Shown here: in pieces, positions 55,331 through 63,637 of the stretch | Position numbering within the stretch: the stretch's first letter is position 1 | How the letters are laid out: each line of letters begins with the position of its first letter | Assembly (NCBI RefSeq): GCF_001297125.1 | Contig: NZ_LHPC01000056.1 | Coordinates: 124,001 to 188,000 of the forward strand | Direction of reading: 5' to 3' | Length of the DNA stretch: 64,000 bases | Source of the DNA: Pseudomonas sp. RIT-PI-q | GTDB lineage: Bacteria > Pseudomonadota > Gammaproteobacteria > Pseudomonadales > Pseudomonadaceae | Notes under the pieces: model-generated | Told to the model about the DNA's origin: nothing | The model's input: the letters and a program-made list of their open reading frames with translations, nothing else | Database searches by the model: none | Made by a program: the position numbers and the translations under genes

Positions 55331-55455
55331 GGCGTCCCGACAGGCAACATCGAACTCAAGGAACAGATTTTGCTGTCAGATGTGATCGGCGCCATTGCGT
55401 CGGCGTCATTACTGGCTCAATTTAGCGGCATTGCCTCGGAAGGCCTTCGCACTTC

Positions 55456-57639
55456 ATGTCATCGACCCCATTCAGTCAGTCTCTGCGCCGCCTCTGGGCG
55501 TTGGATAAATTCAGCTACAGCGTGCGGGTGTTCATCGCCCTGACCGGCAGCATGGCGCTGTGTTGGTATCAGGATGAAATGGGGCTGCTGATCCCGCTGT
55601 TCCTCGGGATTATCGCCAGCGCCCTGGCCGAGACCGACGACAGTTGGCAAGGCCGCCTCAACGCGCTGGCCGTGACGCTGGTGTGTTTCATGGTCGCCGC
55701 GCTGTCGGTCGAATTGCTGTTTCCCTACCCTGTTCTCTTCATCATCGCCTTCGCCCTGGCCGCCTTCTGCCTGACCATGCTCGGCGCCCTGGGCGAACGC
55801 TATGGCGCGATTGCCTCGGCGACGTTGATTCTGTCGGTCTACACCATGATCGGCGTGGACCAGCGTGGCGGCGCGGTCACCGATTTCTGGCACGAGCCGG
55901 TGCTGCTGGTGGCCGGCGCCACTTGGTACGGCTTGCTCTCGGTGCTGTGGCAGGCCATGTTTTCCAACCAGCCGGTGCAGCAGAGCCTGGCGCGGTTGTT
56001 CCGTGAACTGGGTTTTTACCTGAAGCTGAAATCGTCGCTGTTCGAGCCGATCCGGCAGATGGACGTCGAGGCGCGTCGTCTGGAACTGGCCCAGCAGAAC
56101 GGTCGAGTCGTGGCGGCACTGAACGTCGCCAAGGAAATCATTCTGCACCGGGTCGGCAACGGTCGGCCGGGGTCGAAAGTCAGCCGTTATCTCAAGCTGT
56201 ATTTCCTGGCCCAGGACATCCACGAGCGCGCCAGTTCCTCGCGCTATCCTTACAACGCCTTGGCCGACGCGTTTTTCCACAGCGACGTGATGTTCCGCTG
56301 TCAGCGCCTGTTGCGTCAGCAAGGCAAGGCCTGCCGAGCGCTGGCCGAGTCGATCCAGATGCGCCAGCCGTTCGTCTATGACGCGAGTTTCGCCGAAGCC
56401 CTGAGCGATTTGCACGCCTCCCTCGAACACCTGCGCATTCAGAGCAATCCGGCCTGGCGAGGCCTGCTGCGTTCGCTGCGGGCACTGGCCGCCAACCTCG
56501 GCACACTCGACCGCTTGCTCAGCGACGCCAGCAACCCCGATGCCCTGGCCGACGCCACCGACAGCAGCTTGCTCGACCGATCGCCACGCAGCCTCAAGGA
56601 TGTCTGGATTCGCTTGCGCACCCAGTTGACGCCGACCTCGCTGCTGTTCCGTCACGCCCTGCGTTTGCCCCTGGCGTTGAGCATCGGCTACGGCATGGTG
56701 CATTTGATCCACCCGTCCCAGGGTTACTGGATCATTCTCACCACACTGTTTGTCTGCCAGCCGAACTACGGCGCCACCCGGCGCAAACTCGGTCAGCGGA
56801 TCATCGGCACCGCCATCGGCCTGACCCTGGCCTGGGCGCTGTTTGACCTGTTCCCCAATCCCTTGGTCCAGTCGTGCTTCGCGATCGCGGCCGGGGTGGT
56901 GTTCTTTATCAACCGCACCACCCGCTACACCCTGGCGACTGCCGCGATCACCCTGATGGTGCTGTTCTGCTTCAACCAGGTGGGCGACGGTTATGGACTG
57001 TTCCTGCCACGGCTGTTAGATACGCTGCTCGGCAGCCTGATTGCCGGCCTCGCGGTGTTCCTGTTCTTGCCGGACTGGCAGGGCCGCAGTCTGAACAGAG
57101 TGCTGGCCAACACCCTGACCTGCAACAGCATTTACCTGCGCCAGATCATGCAGCAATACGCCGCCGGCAAAAGCGACGACCTGGCTTATCGCCTGGCCCG
57201 CCGCAACGCGCACAACGCCGATGCCGCGCTGTCGACGACGCTGGCCAATATGCTGATGGAGCCGGGGCATTTCCGTAAGGAGGCGGATGTCGGTTTCCGC
57301 TTCCTGGTGCTGTCGCACACCTTGCTCAGTTACTTGTCAGGGCTGGGCGCCCACCGGGAAACCCAACTACCGCCGGACGTGCGTGAGGCGCTGATCGACG
57401 GTGCCGGCGTGAGGCTGGCCGCCAGCATCGACGAAATCGCCCAAGGGTTGGCAAGCAAACTGCCGATTGCGATTCAAAGCGATGAGGAAGAGGCGCTGGC
57501 CAATTCGCTTGAGCACATGCCGGATGAAATCGATGAAGGGCAGCGGTTGGTTCAGACGCAGTTGGCGTTGATCTGCCGGCAGCTGGGGCCGCTGCGCACG
57601 CTGGCGGCGCATTTGATCAAGGATACGAGTGAGGATTGA
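55456..57639 (+). CDS. yccS: YccS-like FUSC-family membrane protein
   Basis: 727 residues in the YccS/YhfK arrangement: an N-terminal block of six helices (RVFIALTGSMALCWY through VLWQAMF), a large cytoplasmic middle (about 180-390), a second helical block (PLALSIGYGMVHLIHPSQGYWIILTTLFVCQPNYGATRR onward) and a cytoplasmic tail. The FUSC motif QPNYGATRRKLGQRIIGT is clear. Proposed to be an efflux-like transporter; substrate unknown. Confidence 0.87.
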   Translation: MSSTPFSQSLRRLWALDKFSYSVRVFIALTGSMALCWYQDEMGLLIPLFLGIIASALAETDDSWQGRLNALAVTLVCFMVAALSVELLFPYPVLFIIAFALAAFCLTMLGALGERYGAIASATLILSVYTMIGVDQRGGAVTDFWHEPVLLVAGATWYGLLSVLWQAMFSNQPVQQSLARLFRELGFYLKLKSSLFEPIRQMDVEARRLELAQQNGRVVAALNVAKEIILHRVGNGRPGSKVSRYLKLYFLAQDIHERASSSRYPYNALADAFFHSDVMFRCQRLLRQQGKACRALAESIQMRQPFVYDASFAEALSDLHASLEHLRIQSNPAWRGLLRSLRALAANLGTLDRLLSDASNPDALADATDSSLLDRSPRSLKDVWIRLRTQLTPTSLLFRHALRLPLALSIGYGMVHLIHPSQGYWIILTTLFVCQPNYGATRRKLGQRIIGTAIGLTLAWALFDLFPNPLVQSCFAIAAGVVFFINRTTRYTLATAAITLMVLFCFNQVGDGYGLFLPRLLDTLLGSLIAGLAVFLFLPDWQGRSLNRVLANTLTCNSIYLRQIMQQYAAGKSDDLAYRLARRNAHNADAALSTTLANMLMEPGHFRKEADVGFRFLVLSHTLLSYLSGLGAHRETQLPPDVREALIDGAGVRLAASIDEIAQGLASKLPIAIQSDEEEALANSLEHMPDEIDEGQRLVQTQLALICRQLGPLRTLAAHLIKDTSED

Positions 57640-57664
57640 GAGGTGTGATGCTTGTGCTGGCCTC

Positions 57665-57730
57665 ATCGCGGGCAAGCCTCGCTCCTACAGGGTTGGGCGT
57701 GCCCTTGTAGGAGCGAGGCTTGCCCGCGAA
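57665..57730. repeat. REPIN
   Basis: GCGGGCAAGCCTCGCTCCTAC and its inverse between the convergent YccS-like and binding-protein genes. Confidence 0.9.
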
Positions 57731-57769
57731 GGGGCCAGCAGCTTCAACACAACTACTGAATCAACTCGC

Positions 57770-58507
57770 TCACATCCCATGCTGCCTCATCAACCGGTCA
57801 TAACTGCCGTCCACTTTCATCGCCGCAATCTCGCGGTCGAAACCGGCGACGATCTGTTCATGCTTCGGGTTCTTCAGGCTGACCAGGATGTGCAGGCTGT
57901 TCTCGCTCAGCGGCTTGGGCAGGAACTCCACGGCATTGCGCACCGCGGATGACTCCCGGGCCAGGTAGTAACGCGCGACGTATTCGTCTTCCAGCGTCAG
58001 CTTGACCCGATCGGCAGCGACCATGCGCACGGCCATGGCGAAGCTGTGCACCGGGACTTTCTGCAGCGACACGTCTTCGTCGAACTCCGGCGAATAGGCG
58101 TAACCGCGCACCACCGCGATCGGGTAGGTGTGCAGTTGCTGCAGGTTGTTGTATTCGATCGGTGCATCTTTGCGCTTGAGAAAGCGCACGCGGTTGAGCA
58201 GGTATTCGCCGGAATACTGGCCCAGTTTGGTGCGCTCGTCGGTGTACCAGGCGTTGACCAGCACGTCGTATCGCCCCTCGCCCACCCCCAGCAAGGCCCG
58301 TGCCCAAGGCACTTGTTCAAAATCACTGGCATAGCCGGCCCGGGCCAGCGCAGTGCTGACGATGTCCGTGGCCAACCCACCATTGACCAGCGTGGCGTCG
58401 GTAAAGGGTGGCCAGGCATCGGCCACCAGCCGCAGCTTTTCTGCTGCCGCGCTCTGAGTCAGCAACAGCAATCCAATCAAAGCAAAAGCTCGATGCAATC
58501 GCGGCAT
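57770..58507 (-). CDS. Periplasmic solute-binding protein, SBP_bac_3 type
   Basis: 245 residues with a signal peptide (MPRLHRAFALIGLLLLTQSAAA before EKLRL). The typical amino-acid-binding start LRLVADAWPPFTDATLVNGGLATDIVSTALARAG is present, and WARALLGVGEGRYDVLVNAWYTDERT follows. No permease or ATPase gene is nearby, so it is an orphan receptor or a sensor-like protein. Ligand unknown. Confidence 0.83.
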   Translation of the reverse strand: MPRLHRAFALIGLLLLTQSAAAEKLRLVADAWPPFTDATLVNGGLATDIVSTALARAGYASDFEQVPWARALLGVGEGRYDVLVNAWYTDERTKLGQYSGEYLLNRVRFLKRKDAPIEYNNLQQLHTYPIAVVRGYAYSPEFDEDVSLQKVPVHSFAMAVRMVAADRVKLTLEDEYVARYYLARESSAVRNAVEFLPKPLSENSLHILVSLKNPKHEQIVAGFDREIAAMKVDGSYDRLMRQHGM

Positions 58508-58764
58508 GCTAGAAAATCCTTAGCGGGCGGGCTGCCCGGCGTGTTTTCAGCCAAAACTCCAAGGCCCCTGATCCGGCAAAACTCCGGTCTAACCTTAGCT
58601 CATCGAAGCCACTGCAAAGCGCGTCATCGAAGATTACACAAAGAAGACAACGCCGCGAGAAATGAATGATGGCATTTTGGCCTTTGTCACAGATTTCTTC
58701 GCCATACAGACATCTTTCGGCTGGGCGCTTAGTATCGAAGCGACGTTGTTCAAGGAATGTGAAG

Positions 58765-59217
58765 ATGACAATCGATTGGGTCTGCAAACACCACAGCGAT
58801 CTGGGCAAAGAACAGCTGTACGCCATTTTGCAGCTACGGGCAGAGGTGTTCGTCGTCGAGCAGAAATGCCTGTATCAGGATATTGATGGCCAGGATCTGG
58901 AAGGTGACACCTGCCATCTGATGGCCTGGGACGGGGATCGGCTGGTGGCGTACCTGCGGTTACTCGACCCGGAGCTGCAGGGCGGCGACGTGGTGATCGG
59001 GCGGGTGATCATTGCCCCTCAGGCACGCGGCACCGGGCTTGGGCATGAGTTGATGGCGCAGGCATTGAAACAGGCGGAAAAGCGCTGGCCCGATGTACCG
59101 ATCTATCTCTCGGCCCAGGCGCATTTGCAGGGGTATTACGGGCGGTATGGGTTTGTCGTGGCGGGGGAGGAGTTTCTTGAAGATGACATTCCGCACATAG
59201 GAATGCGTCGTTCGTAA
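58765..59217 (+). CDS. ElaA-like GNAT acetyltransferase
   Basis: 150 residues. ElaA family start MTIDWVCKHHSDLGKEQLYAILQLRAEVFVVEQKC and acetyl-CoA loop GRVIIAPQARGTGLGHELM. The start at 58765 follows AGGAATGTGAAG. Substrate unknown. Confidence 0.87.
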   Translation: MTIDWVCKHHSDLGKEQLYAILQLRAEVFVVEQKCLYQDIDGQDLEGDTCHLMAWDGDRLVAYLRLLDPELQGGDVVIGRVIIAPQARGTGLGHELMAQALKQAEKRWPDVPIYLSAQAHLQGYYGRYGFVVAGEEFLEDDIPHIGMRRS

Positions 59218-59224
59218 GGGCCCC

Positions 59225-59315
59225 ATCGCGGGCAAGCCCGCTCCCACAGTGATTGCGTGTGAATCACACATTGCAATCCACCCCGGAACCTGTGGGAGCA
59301 GGCTTGCCCGCGATG
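59225..59315. repeat. REPIN
   Basis: GCGGGCAAGCCCGCTCCCACAG and GTGGGAGCAGGCTTGCCCGCG between the convergent acetyltransferase and winged-helix genes. Confidence 0.9.
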
Positions 59316-59339
59316 GCGTCAGCCTGGTCACCGCAGAAA

Positions 59340-59636
59340 TCAGGGATACTCAAGCACCGCTTTAATCTGCCGCAAATTACGCTCGATCCACCCCCGATCA
59401 ATCGCCCCCCACTCGCGAATCCGATAGCGCCCGGCATGATTGCGTGCGCCCTCTTCCTGCTCGAACTCGCACACAATATCCAGATCTGCCAACGCCGCAA
59501 TGGTGTCCTGGGCCGTGCGCCGGGGCATGCCGGTGACGTCGGTCAAGGCCGGGACGCTGCTGGCCAGCCCGCTGTCGATCAGGTACGCCACGTACAACCG
59601 ACGGTAGAAGCTGCTCTTGGTCTTGCTTACGTCCAT
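59340..59636 (-). CDS. Winged helix-turn-helix protein (HTH_43-like)
   Basis: 98 residues. MDVSKTKSSFYRRLYVAYLIDSGLASSVPALTDVTGMPRRTAQDTIAALADLDIVCEFEQ fits a winged-helix DNA-binding fold, the recognition helix being PRRTAQDTIAAL. The C-terminal IREWGAIDRGWIERNLRQIKAVLEYP is common in YfeC-type homologues. Target unknown. Confidence 0.78.
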   Translation of the reverse strand: MDVSKTKSSFYRRLYVAYLIDSGLASSVPALTDVTGMPRRTAQDTIAALADLDIVCEFEQEEGARNHAGRYRIREWGAIDRGWIERNLRQIKAVLEYP

Positions 59637-59658
59637 CTATGCCCCCTTTTTTTAAGAC

Positions 59659-59740
59659 CGCAGCCTCGTTGCACTCGACAGCTCCTACATGGGTCCGTGT
59701 TCTTCTGTAGGAGCTGTCGAGTGCAACGAGGTTGCGATCT
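59659..59740. repeat. Inverted repeat, GTAGGAGCTGTCGAGTGC type
   Basis: CGCAGCCTCGTTGCACTCGACAGCTCCTAC pairs almost perfectly with GTAGGAGCTGTCGAGTGCAACGAGGTTGCG around a short loop, ending in TTTT. It may also terminate transcription of the metallopeptidase gene upstream on the minus strand. Confidence 0.85.
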
Positions 59741-59749
59741 TTTGATCTT

Positions 59750-60241
59750 CTATTGCATGTCCCGCCACGTCAGGTACACCCGCAGGTCGAACTCAACCTG
59801 GTGATACCCCGGCAACATGTGCTCGCACAGCTTGTAGAACGCCTTGTTGTGGTCCGACTCCTTGAAGTGCGCCAGCTCATGCACCACGATCATTTTCAGA
59901 AATTCCGACGGCGCTTCCTTGAACAGCGAGGCCACGCGGATTTCTTTCTTGGACTTGAGCTTGCCACCCTGCACCCGGGAGATCGTGGTGTGCAGGCCGA
60001 GGGCGCGATGAGTCAGGTCCAGGCGGTTGTCGAACAACACTTTGTCGATGGCCGGGGCATTGCGCAGGTATTCCTGCTTGAGGTCCAGCGCATAGGTGTA
60101 CAACGCCTTGTCGCTTTGCACGCCGTGTTTTTCCGGGTAACGCTGGCTCAGGTAGTCGCCCAGCCGACCCTCGGCGATCAGCTGTCGCACCTGGTCCTGC
60201 AACGTAGCGGGGTAAGCCTGGAGGTACTTCAACGCGGTCAT
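59750..60241 (-). CDS. YgjP-like zinc metallopeptidase
   Basis: 163 residues. The zinc motif HELAHFKESDHNKAFYKLCEHMLPGY (HExxH plus a later His) matches YgjP/SprT-type domains. The ATG at 60241 gives MTALKYLQAYP; a GTG seven codons upstream is possible, and neither has a strong ribosome site. Role unknown. Confidence 0.83.
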   Translation of the reverse strand: MTALKYLQAYPATLQDQVRQLIAEGRLGDYLSQRYPEKHGVQSDKALYTYALDLKQEYLRNAPAIDKVLFDNRLDLTHRALGLHTTISRVQGGKLKSKKEIRVASLFKEAPSEFLKMIVVHELAHFKESDHNKAFYKLCEHMLPGYHQVEFDLRVYLTWRDMQ

Positions 60242-60286
60242 TGGGGCGGCAACACGAGTCACGAAAAGGTCGCCAGTGTAGCGAAT

Positions 60287-62410
60287 TCAGCCGGTCAGCG
60301 CGCTCCAGTCGAACGGCTGCACAAACTCACCGGTGTCCTCGGCCATCATCGGCCGCGACACCAGAAAACCTTGCACGTACTCGCAGCCATTGGCTTGCAG
60401 CCACTTGTATTGCGCAACGGTTTCCACCCCTTCGGCAATCACCAGCATCCCGTACTGTTTGCACAGGTCGATCACATTGCGCACCAGCGCCGCATCCCGT
60501 GAAGACTCCGGCAGCCGGGCGATCAAATGTCGATCGAACTTGAGCGTGTCCAGCTCCAGATCCCGCAGATGAGACAACGAGCACGGCCCGGAACCGAAAT
60601 CATCCAGAGCCACCCGCACGCCGAGGTTACGCAGCAGACGCAACTGTTTGCGGGTCTCCTCGGGGTTTTGCATCAAGGCCTCTTCAGTGACCTCGACCTC
60701 CAGATAACGCGCTTGCAAACCATGACGCTCCAGCACCTGGCGCAATTCGGTGACGAGATTGGGCATACCAAATTGCGTACTGCTCAAACTGACGCCCAGC
60801 ACCAAATCCTCGGCAAACAAGGTTTCCCAGGCTTTGCGTTGCTCGGCGCCACGCTGGTAAATCCAGCTGCTCAGTCGACTGATCAACCGCGCCTCTTCCA
60901 GCAGCGGCAAAAACAGCCCCGGCGGAACGTCACCAACGCTCGGATGCTGCCAGCGCAACAACGCTTCGAACCCGCGAATCTGCCCACCGGCAATAGCCAC
61001 CTGTGGCTGATACACCAGACTGAAATCACGGTTCTCGATGGCCGTGCGTACGCTGTCTTCGAGCATCAGCCGCGAGCGCGCCCGGCCGTTCATTTCGTGA
61101 TCATAGAAGCGATATTGCTGACGGCCGGCGCGCTTGGCTTCGTACATCGCGATGTCGGACGCCCGCAACAAACCGTCAAGATTGGCACCGCAGTCCGGGT
61201 ACGTGGCGATGCCGATGCTGGCGCCCAGAGCGATATCCAGACCATCGATCTGCTGACAGATCGACACCCGCTCAATCAGCTTCTCGGCAATCTTAGCGGC
61301 CTGCTCGGGGAACTCAAGGTCCAGCAACGCCGTGAACTCGTCGCCACCGATGCGCGCCAGAATATCGAAGGGCCGCAAACACGCCTTCAACTGCTCCGAC
61401 ACCCAACGCAGCACCCGATCCCCGGCATCGTGACCAAGGGAGTCATTGACCCGCTTGAAGCCGTCGAGATCGAGGTACAGCAACACCCAGGCGCTGTCGG
61501 AGCGTTCGCCGCGCAGTAGCAGGTTTTCGGCGGTCTGGTAGAACCCCCGGCGGTTGAGCAGCCCGGTCAACGGATCGGTAACGGCCTGGAACTCCAGTTG
61601 CTGGTGCAGATGACGCACTACCGACATGTCCAGCACCGTCACCACCATGGCATGTTGTTCAGCAGGCAGCGGCGCGCAAGATAACGCCACCGGCACCTGT
61701 TGGCCGGGCGCGGTACGGAGCAAGGCGTCATGCAGGCGCAGGGTTTCACCGCGTTTGTAACCGGCCAACAGCTCGGAATCGGCCCAGACCGGGATATGCG
61801 GTTTTTGCAGGAAATCCAGAAACTCCCTGCCTTGCAGGTCTTGCACTGTGGCATTGAGCAGCCGCGACATCGCCGGATTGGCAAAGCGGATCAGACCGCC
61901 CTCATTAACCACCAGGATGCCTTCGGCCGCGTTATCCAGCACGGAGGCATTAAACGCGCGCGCAACCTCCAGATCGTGGCTCAGGCGCTGCAACGCACGG
62001 CGATTGCGCTGATGTTCGAGCAACGCCTGCACTTTGGGCTTGAGTATTTGTGGGTCGAACGGTTTGAACAGGTAATCCACCGCGCCACTGGCATAGCCCT
62101 TGAGCACGGCGTCCTGGGACTGCTCGTTGGCGGTGAGAAAAATGATCGGTGTGAGGCGGGTCCGCTGGCTGCCGCGCATCAGGCGCGCCACTTCAAAACC
62201 GTCCATGCCCGGCATCTGCACATCCAGCAGCACCAGGTCGACATCATGTTCGAGTAACAGGCTCAGCGCTTCGAAACCCGAGGCTGCGGTCAAGACCTGC
62301 CAGTCCTGGCGCTGCAACAACGCGCGCATGCTGGTCAGGTTTTCAGGATAATCATCGACGATTAAAAGAATCGAGCTGCCTTCAGATGGCGTGGGTTGCG
62401 CGCATTCCAT
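60287..62410 (-). CDS. REC-PAS-GGDEF-EAL response regulator (cyclic di-GMP)
   Basis: 707 residues. REC domain with acidic pocket Asp19/Asp20 and phospho-acceptor Asp63 (LVLLDVQMPGMDGF), PAS domain about 150-270, GGDEF domain with RPFD inhibitory site five residues before an intact GGDEF, and EAL domain with EALLRW, EVTEEAL, DDFGSG and AEGVET. Predicted dual diguanylate cyclase/phosphodiesterase controlled by phosphorylation. In the EAL domain the usual metal-binding Asn of VNLS is Ser here (GVSLSSTQF). No cognate histidine kinase is adjacent. Confidence 0.92.
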   Translation of the reverse strand: MECAQPTPSEGSSILLIVDDYPENLTSMRALLQRQDWQVLTAASGFEALSLLLEHDVDLVLLDVQMPGMDGFEVARLMRGSQRTRLTPIIFLTANEQSQDAVLKGYASGAVDYLFKPFDPQILKPKVQALLEHQRNRRALQRLSHDLEVARAFNASVLDNAAEGILVVNEGGLIRFANPAMSRLLNATVQDLQGREFLDFLQKPHIPVWADSELLAGYKRGETLRLHDALLRTAPGQQVPVALSCAPLPAEQHAMVVTVLDMSVVRHLHQQLEFQAVTDPLTGLLNRRGFYQTAENLLLRGERSDSAWVLLYLDLDGFKRVNDSLGHDAGDRVLRWVSEQLKACLRPFDILARIGGDEFTALLDLEFPEQAAKIAEKLIERVSICQQIDGLDIALGASIGIATYPDCGANLDGLLRASDIAMYEAKRAGRQQYRFYDHEMNGRARSRLMLEDSVRTAIENRDFSLVYQPQVAIAGGQIRGFEALLRWQHPSVGDVPPGLFLPLLEEARLISRLSSWIYQRGAEQRKAWETLFAEDLVLGVSLSSTQFGMPNLVTELRQVLERHGLQARYLEVEVTEEALMQNPEETRKQLRLLRNLGVRVALDDFGSGPCSLSHLRDLELDTLKFDRHLIARLPESSRDAALVRNVIDLCKQYGMLVIAEGVETVAQYKWLQANGCEYVQGFLVSRPMMAEDTGEFVQPFDWSALTG

Positions 62411-62732
62411 GCTGCTTCTCTTGTTCGGGGCGATAGGCCGGTTTCTCGTGAAAACCGGACAAATACTAACGCTCACTCTAGACCGGGTTCCGCTAAAGCA
62501 GAAGGTGTCAGTAAGCCATCATTTAACCAAAGCGTCCATTTGCCGACTAACGGTCGGTCCTGCAGCCCTCTAAAACCGGGAAAGATGGCATTTCGACAGG
62601 ATGTTGGCGTCAACCATCTGCCAGACGGGGATTAACAAAGACGGCTTCTACGCTTATAAAGACCGCCCTCCAAGGCACGTGCTAGAGCTTCTGGCACGGG
62701 CGTGCAGCAAAAAATCGTGGAAGCTTTTGACT
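62411..62732. promoter_or_regulatory. 322-bp divergent region upstream of the GGDEF-EAL and PL7 genes
   Basis: No gene, REP element or convincing operator. It contains GCACGGGCGTGC, a short perfect palindrome at 62695-62706, close to the PL7 start. Confidence 0.35.
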
Positions 62733-63464
62733 ATGATCGATCTCGCAACCTGGAACCTGAGTGTTCCTGTCGGCAATCCGCCGTACACCGTTGACACTCC
62801 CAAACTGGTGAAAGGCTTCAAGGATCAATACTTCCACTCCGACACCGGCACCCTGTTCTTCTGGTCCCCGGTCACCGGTTCGAAAACCGAAAACGCCAAG
62901 TATCCACGCACCGAACTTCGCGAAACCTACAGCAACGGCACCCTGCGCAACTGGCTGTACCCGGAGGCTGATAACTCCCTGCGGGCCACCCTGGCAGTGA
63001 ACCAGGTCCCGAGCTCGGGCAAGATCGTCATCGGCCAGATCCACGCCTATGAAAGTCAGAAGCCTTTGGTGAAGCTCGAATATCAATACAAAACCAGCAC
63101 CTCCTCCGGCAACATCGTCGCCAAGGTGCGCATGCACCCGGATGACGGCGAAGGGCGGGTCATCACCATCGCCACCGGAGTGAAACTGGATCAACAGTTC
63201 AACTACCTCATCCACCTCAGCCCTGGCGGCGCGTTGGGCATCAGCGCGGCGGGTTACCAGTGGGACACCGACATCAGCAAGACCTGGCGCGACAAGCCGC
63301 TGTACTTCAAGGCCGGGGTTTATGTACAGGACCACACGGGGTACACCAGTGAAGGCGGGAAAGTAACGTTCAGCAAGTTGGATATTGATCACGATAAATA
63401 CCCCCCGACCCCTGTAGCAGCTGTCGAGCCCGCGAGGCTGCGTTCGGCTGCGAAGCAGTCGTAA
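62733..63464 (+). CDS. Alginate lyase, polysaccharide lyase family 7
   Basis: 243 residues. All three PL7 motifs are intact: RTELRE near 74-79, QIH near 106, and YFKAGVYVQ near 196. It therefore should cleave alginate by beta-elimination. The start MIDLATWNLSVPVGNPPYTV gives the normal PL7 N-terminus, and no signal peptide precedes it. About 20 C-terminal residues (after KYPPTP) are encoded by the left arm of a long hairpin repeat, so the native stop seems lost. Similar in size to PA1167 of PAO1 plus this tail. Confidence 0.9.
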   Translation: MIDLATWNLSVPVGNPPYTVDTPKLVKGFKDQYFHSDTGTLFFWSPVTGSKTENAKYPRTELRETYSNGTLRNWLYPEADNSLRATLAVNQVPSSGKIVIGQIHAYESQKPLVKLEYQYKTSTSSGNIVAKVRMHPDDGEGRVITIATGVKLDQQFNYLIHLSPGGALGISAAGYQWDTDISKTWRDKPLYFKAGVYVQDHTGYTSEGGKVTFSKLDIDHDKYPPTPVAAVEPARLRSAAKQS

Positions 63465-63558
63465 TCGGGCAAACACGATACATCTGAAGAAAAACCGTCT
63501 CAGTTTTACGACTGCTTCGCAGCCGAACGCAGCCTCGCGGGCTCGGCAGCTGCTACAG
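63412..63558. repeat. 147-bp long hairpin repeat overlapping the PL7 3' end
   Basis: CTGTAGCAGCTGTCGAGCCC begins the left arm and GGGCTCGGCAGCTGCTACAG closes the right. About 55 bases pair in each arm around an AT-richer centre. It is the longest member of the CTGTAGCAGCTG family in this window. The PL7 coding sequence and its TAA lie in the left arm. Confidence 0.9.
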
Positions 63559-63586
63559 GGAGGGGAACGGCCGGGCGGTCCCCCAC

Positions 63587-63614
63587 AAAAAACCCGCCTC
63601 TCGGCGGGTTTTTT
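63587..63614. terminator. Bidirectional intrinsic terminator
   Basis: AAAAAACCCGCC, TCTC, GGCGGGTTTTTT. The hairpin has A and T tails on both sides, serving the convergent PL7 and fba genes. Confidence 0.92.
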
Positions 63615-63637
63615 AATGCAACTCAAACGCTGAAGGC

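Noticed and set aside
62693..62708. Sigma-54-type promoter (TGGCACGGGCGTGC) before the PL7 gene
   Set aside because: The spacing between the GG and GC elements is one base short and TTGC is missing.
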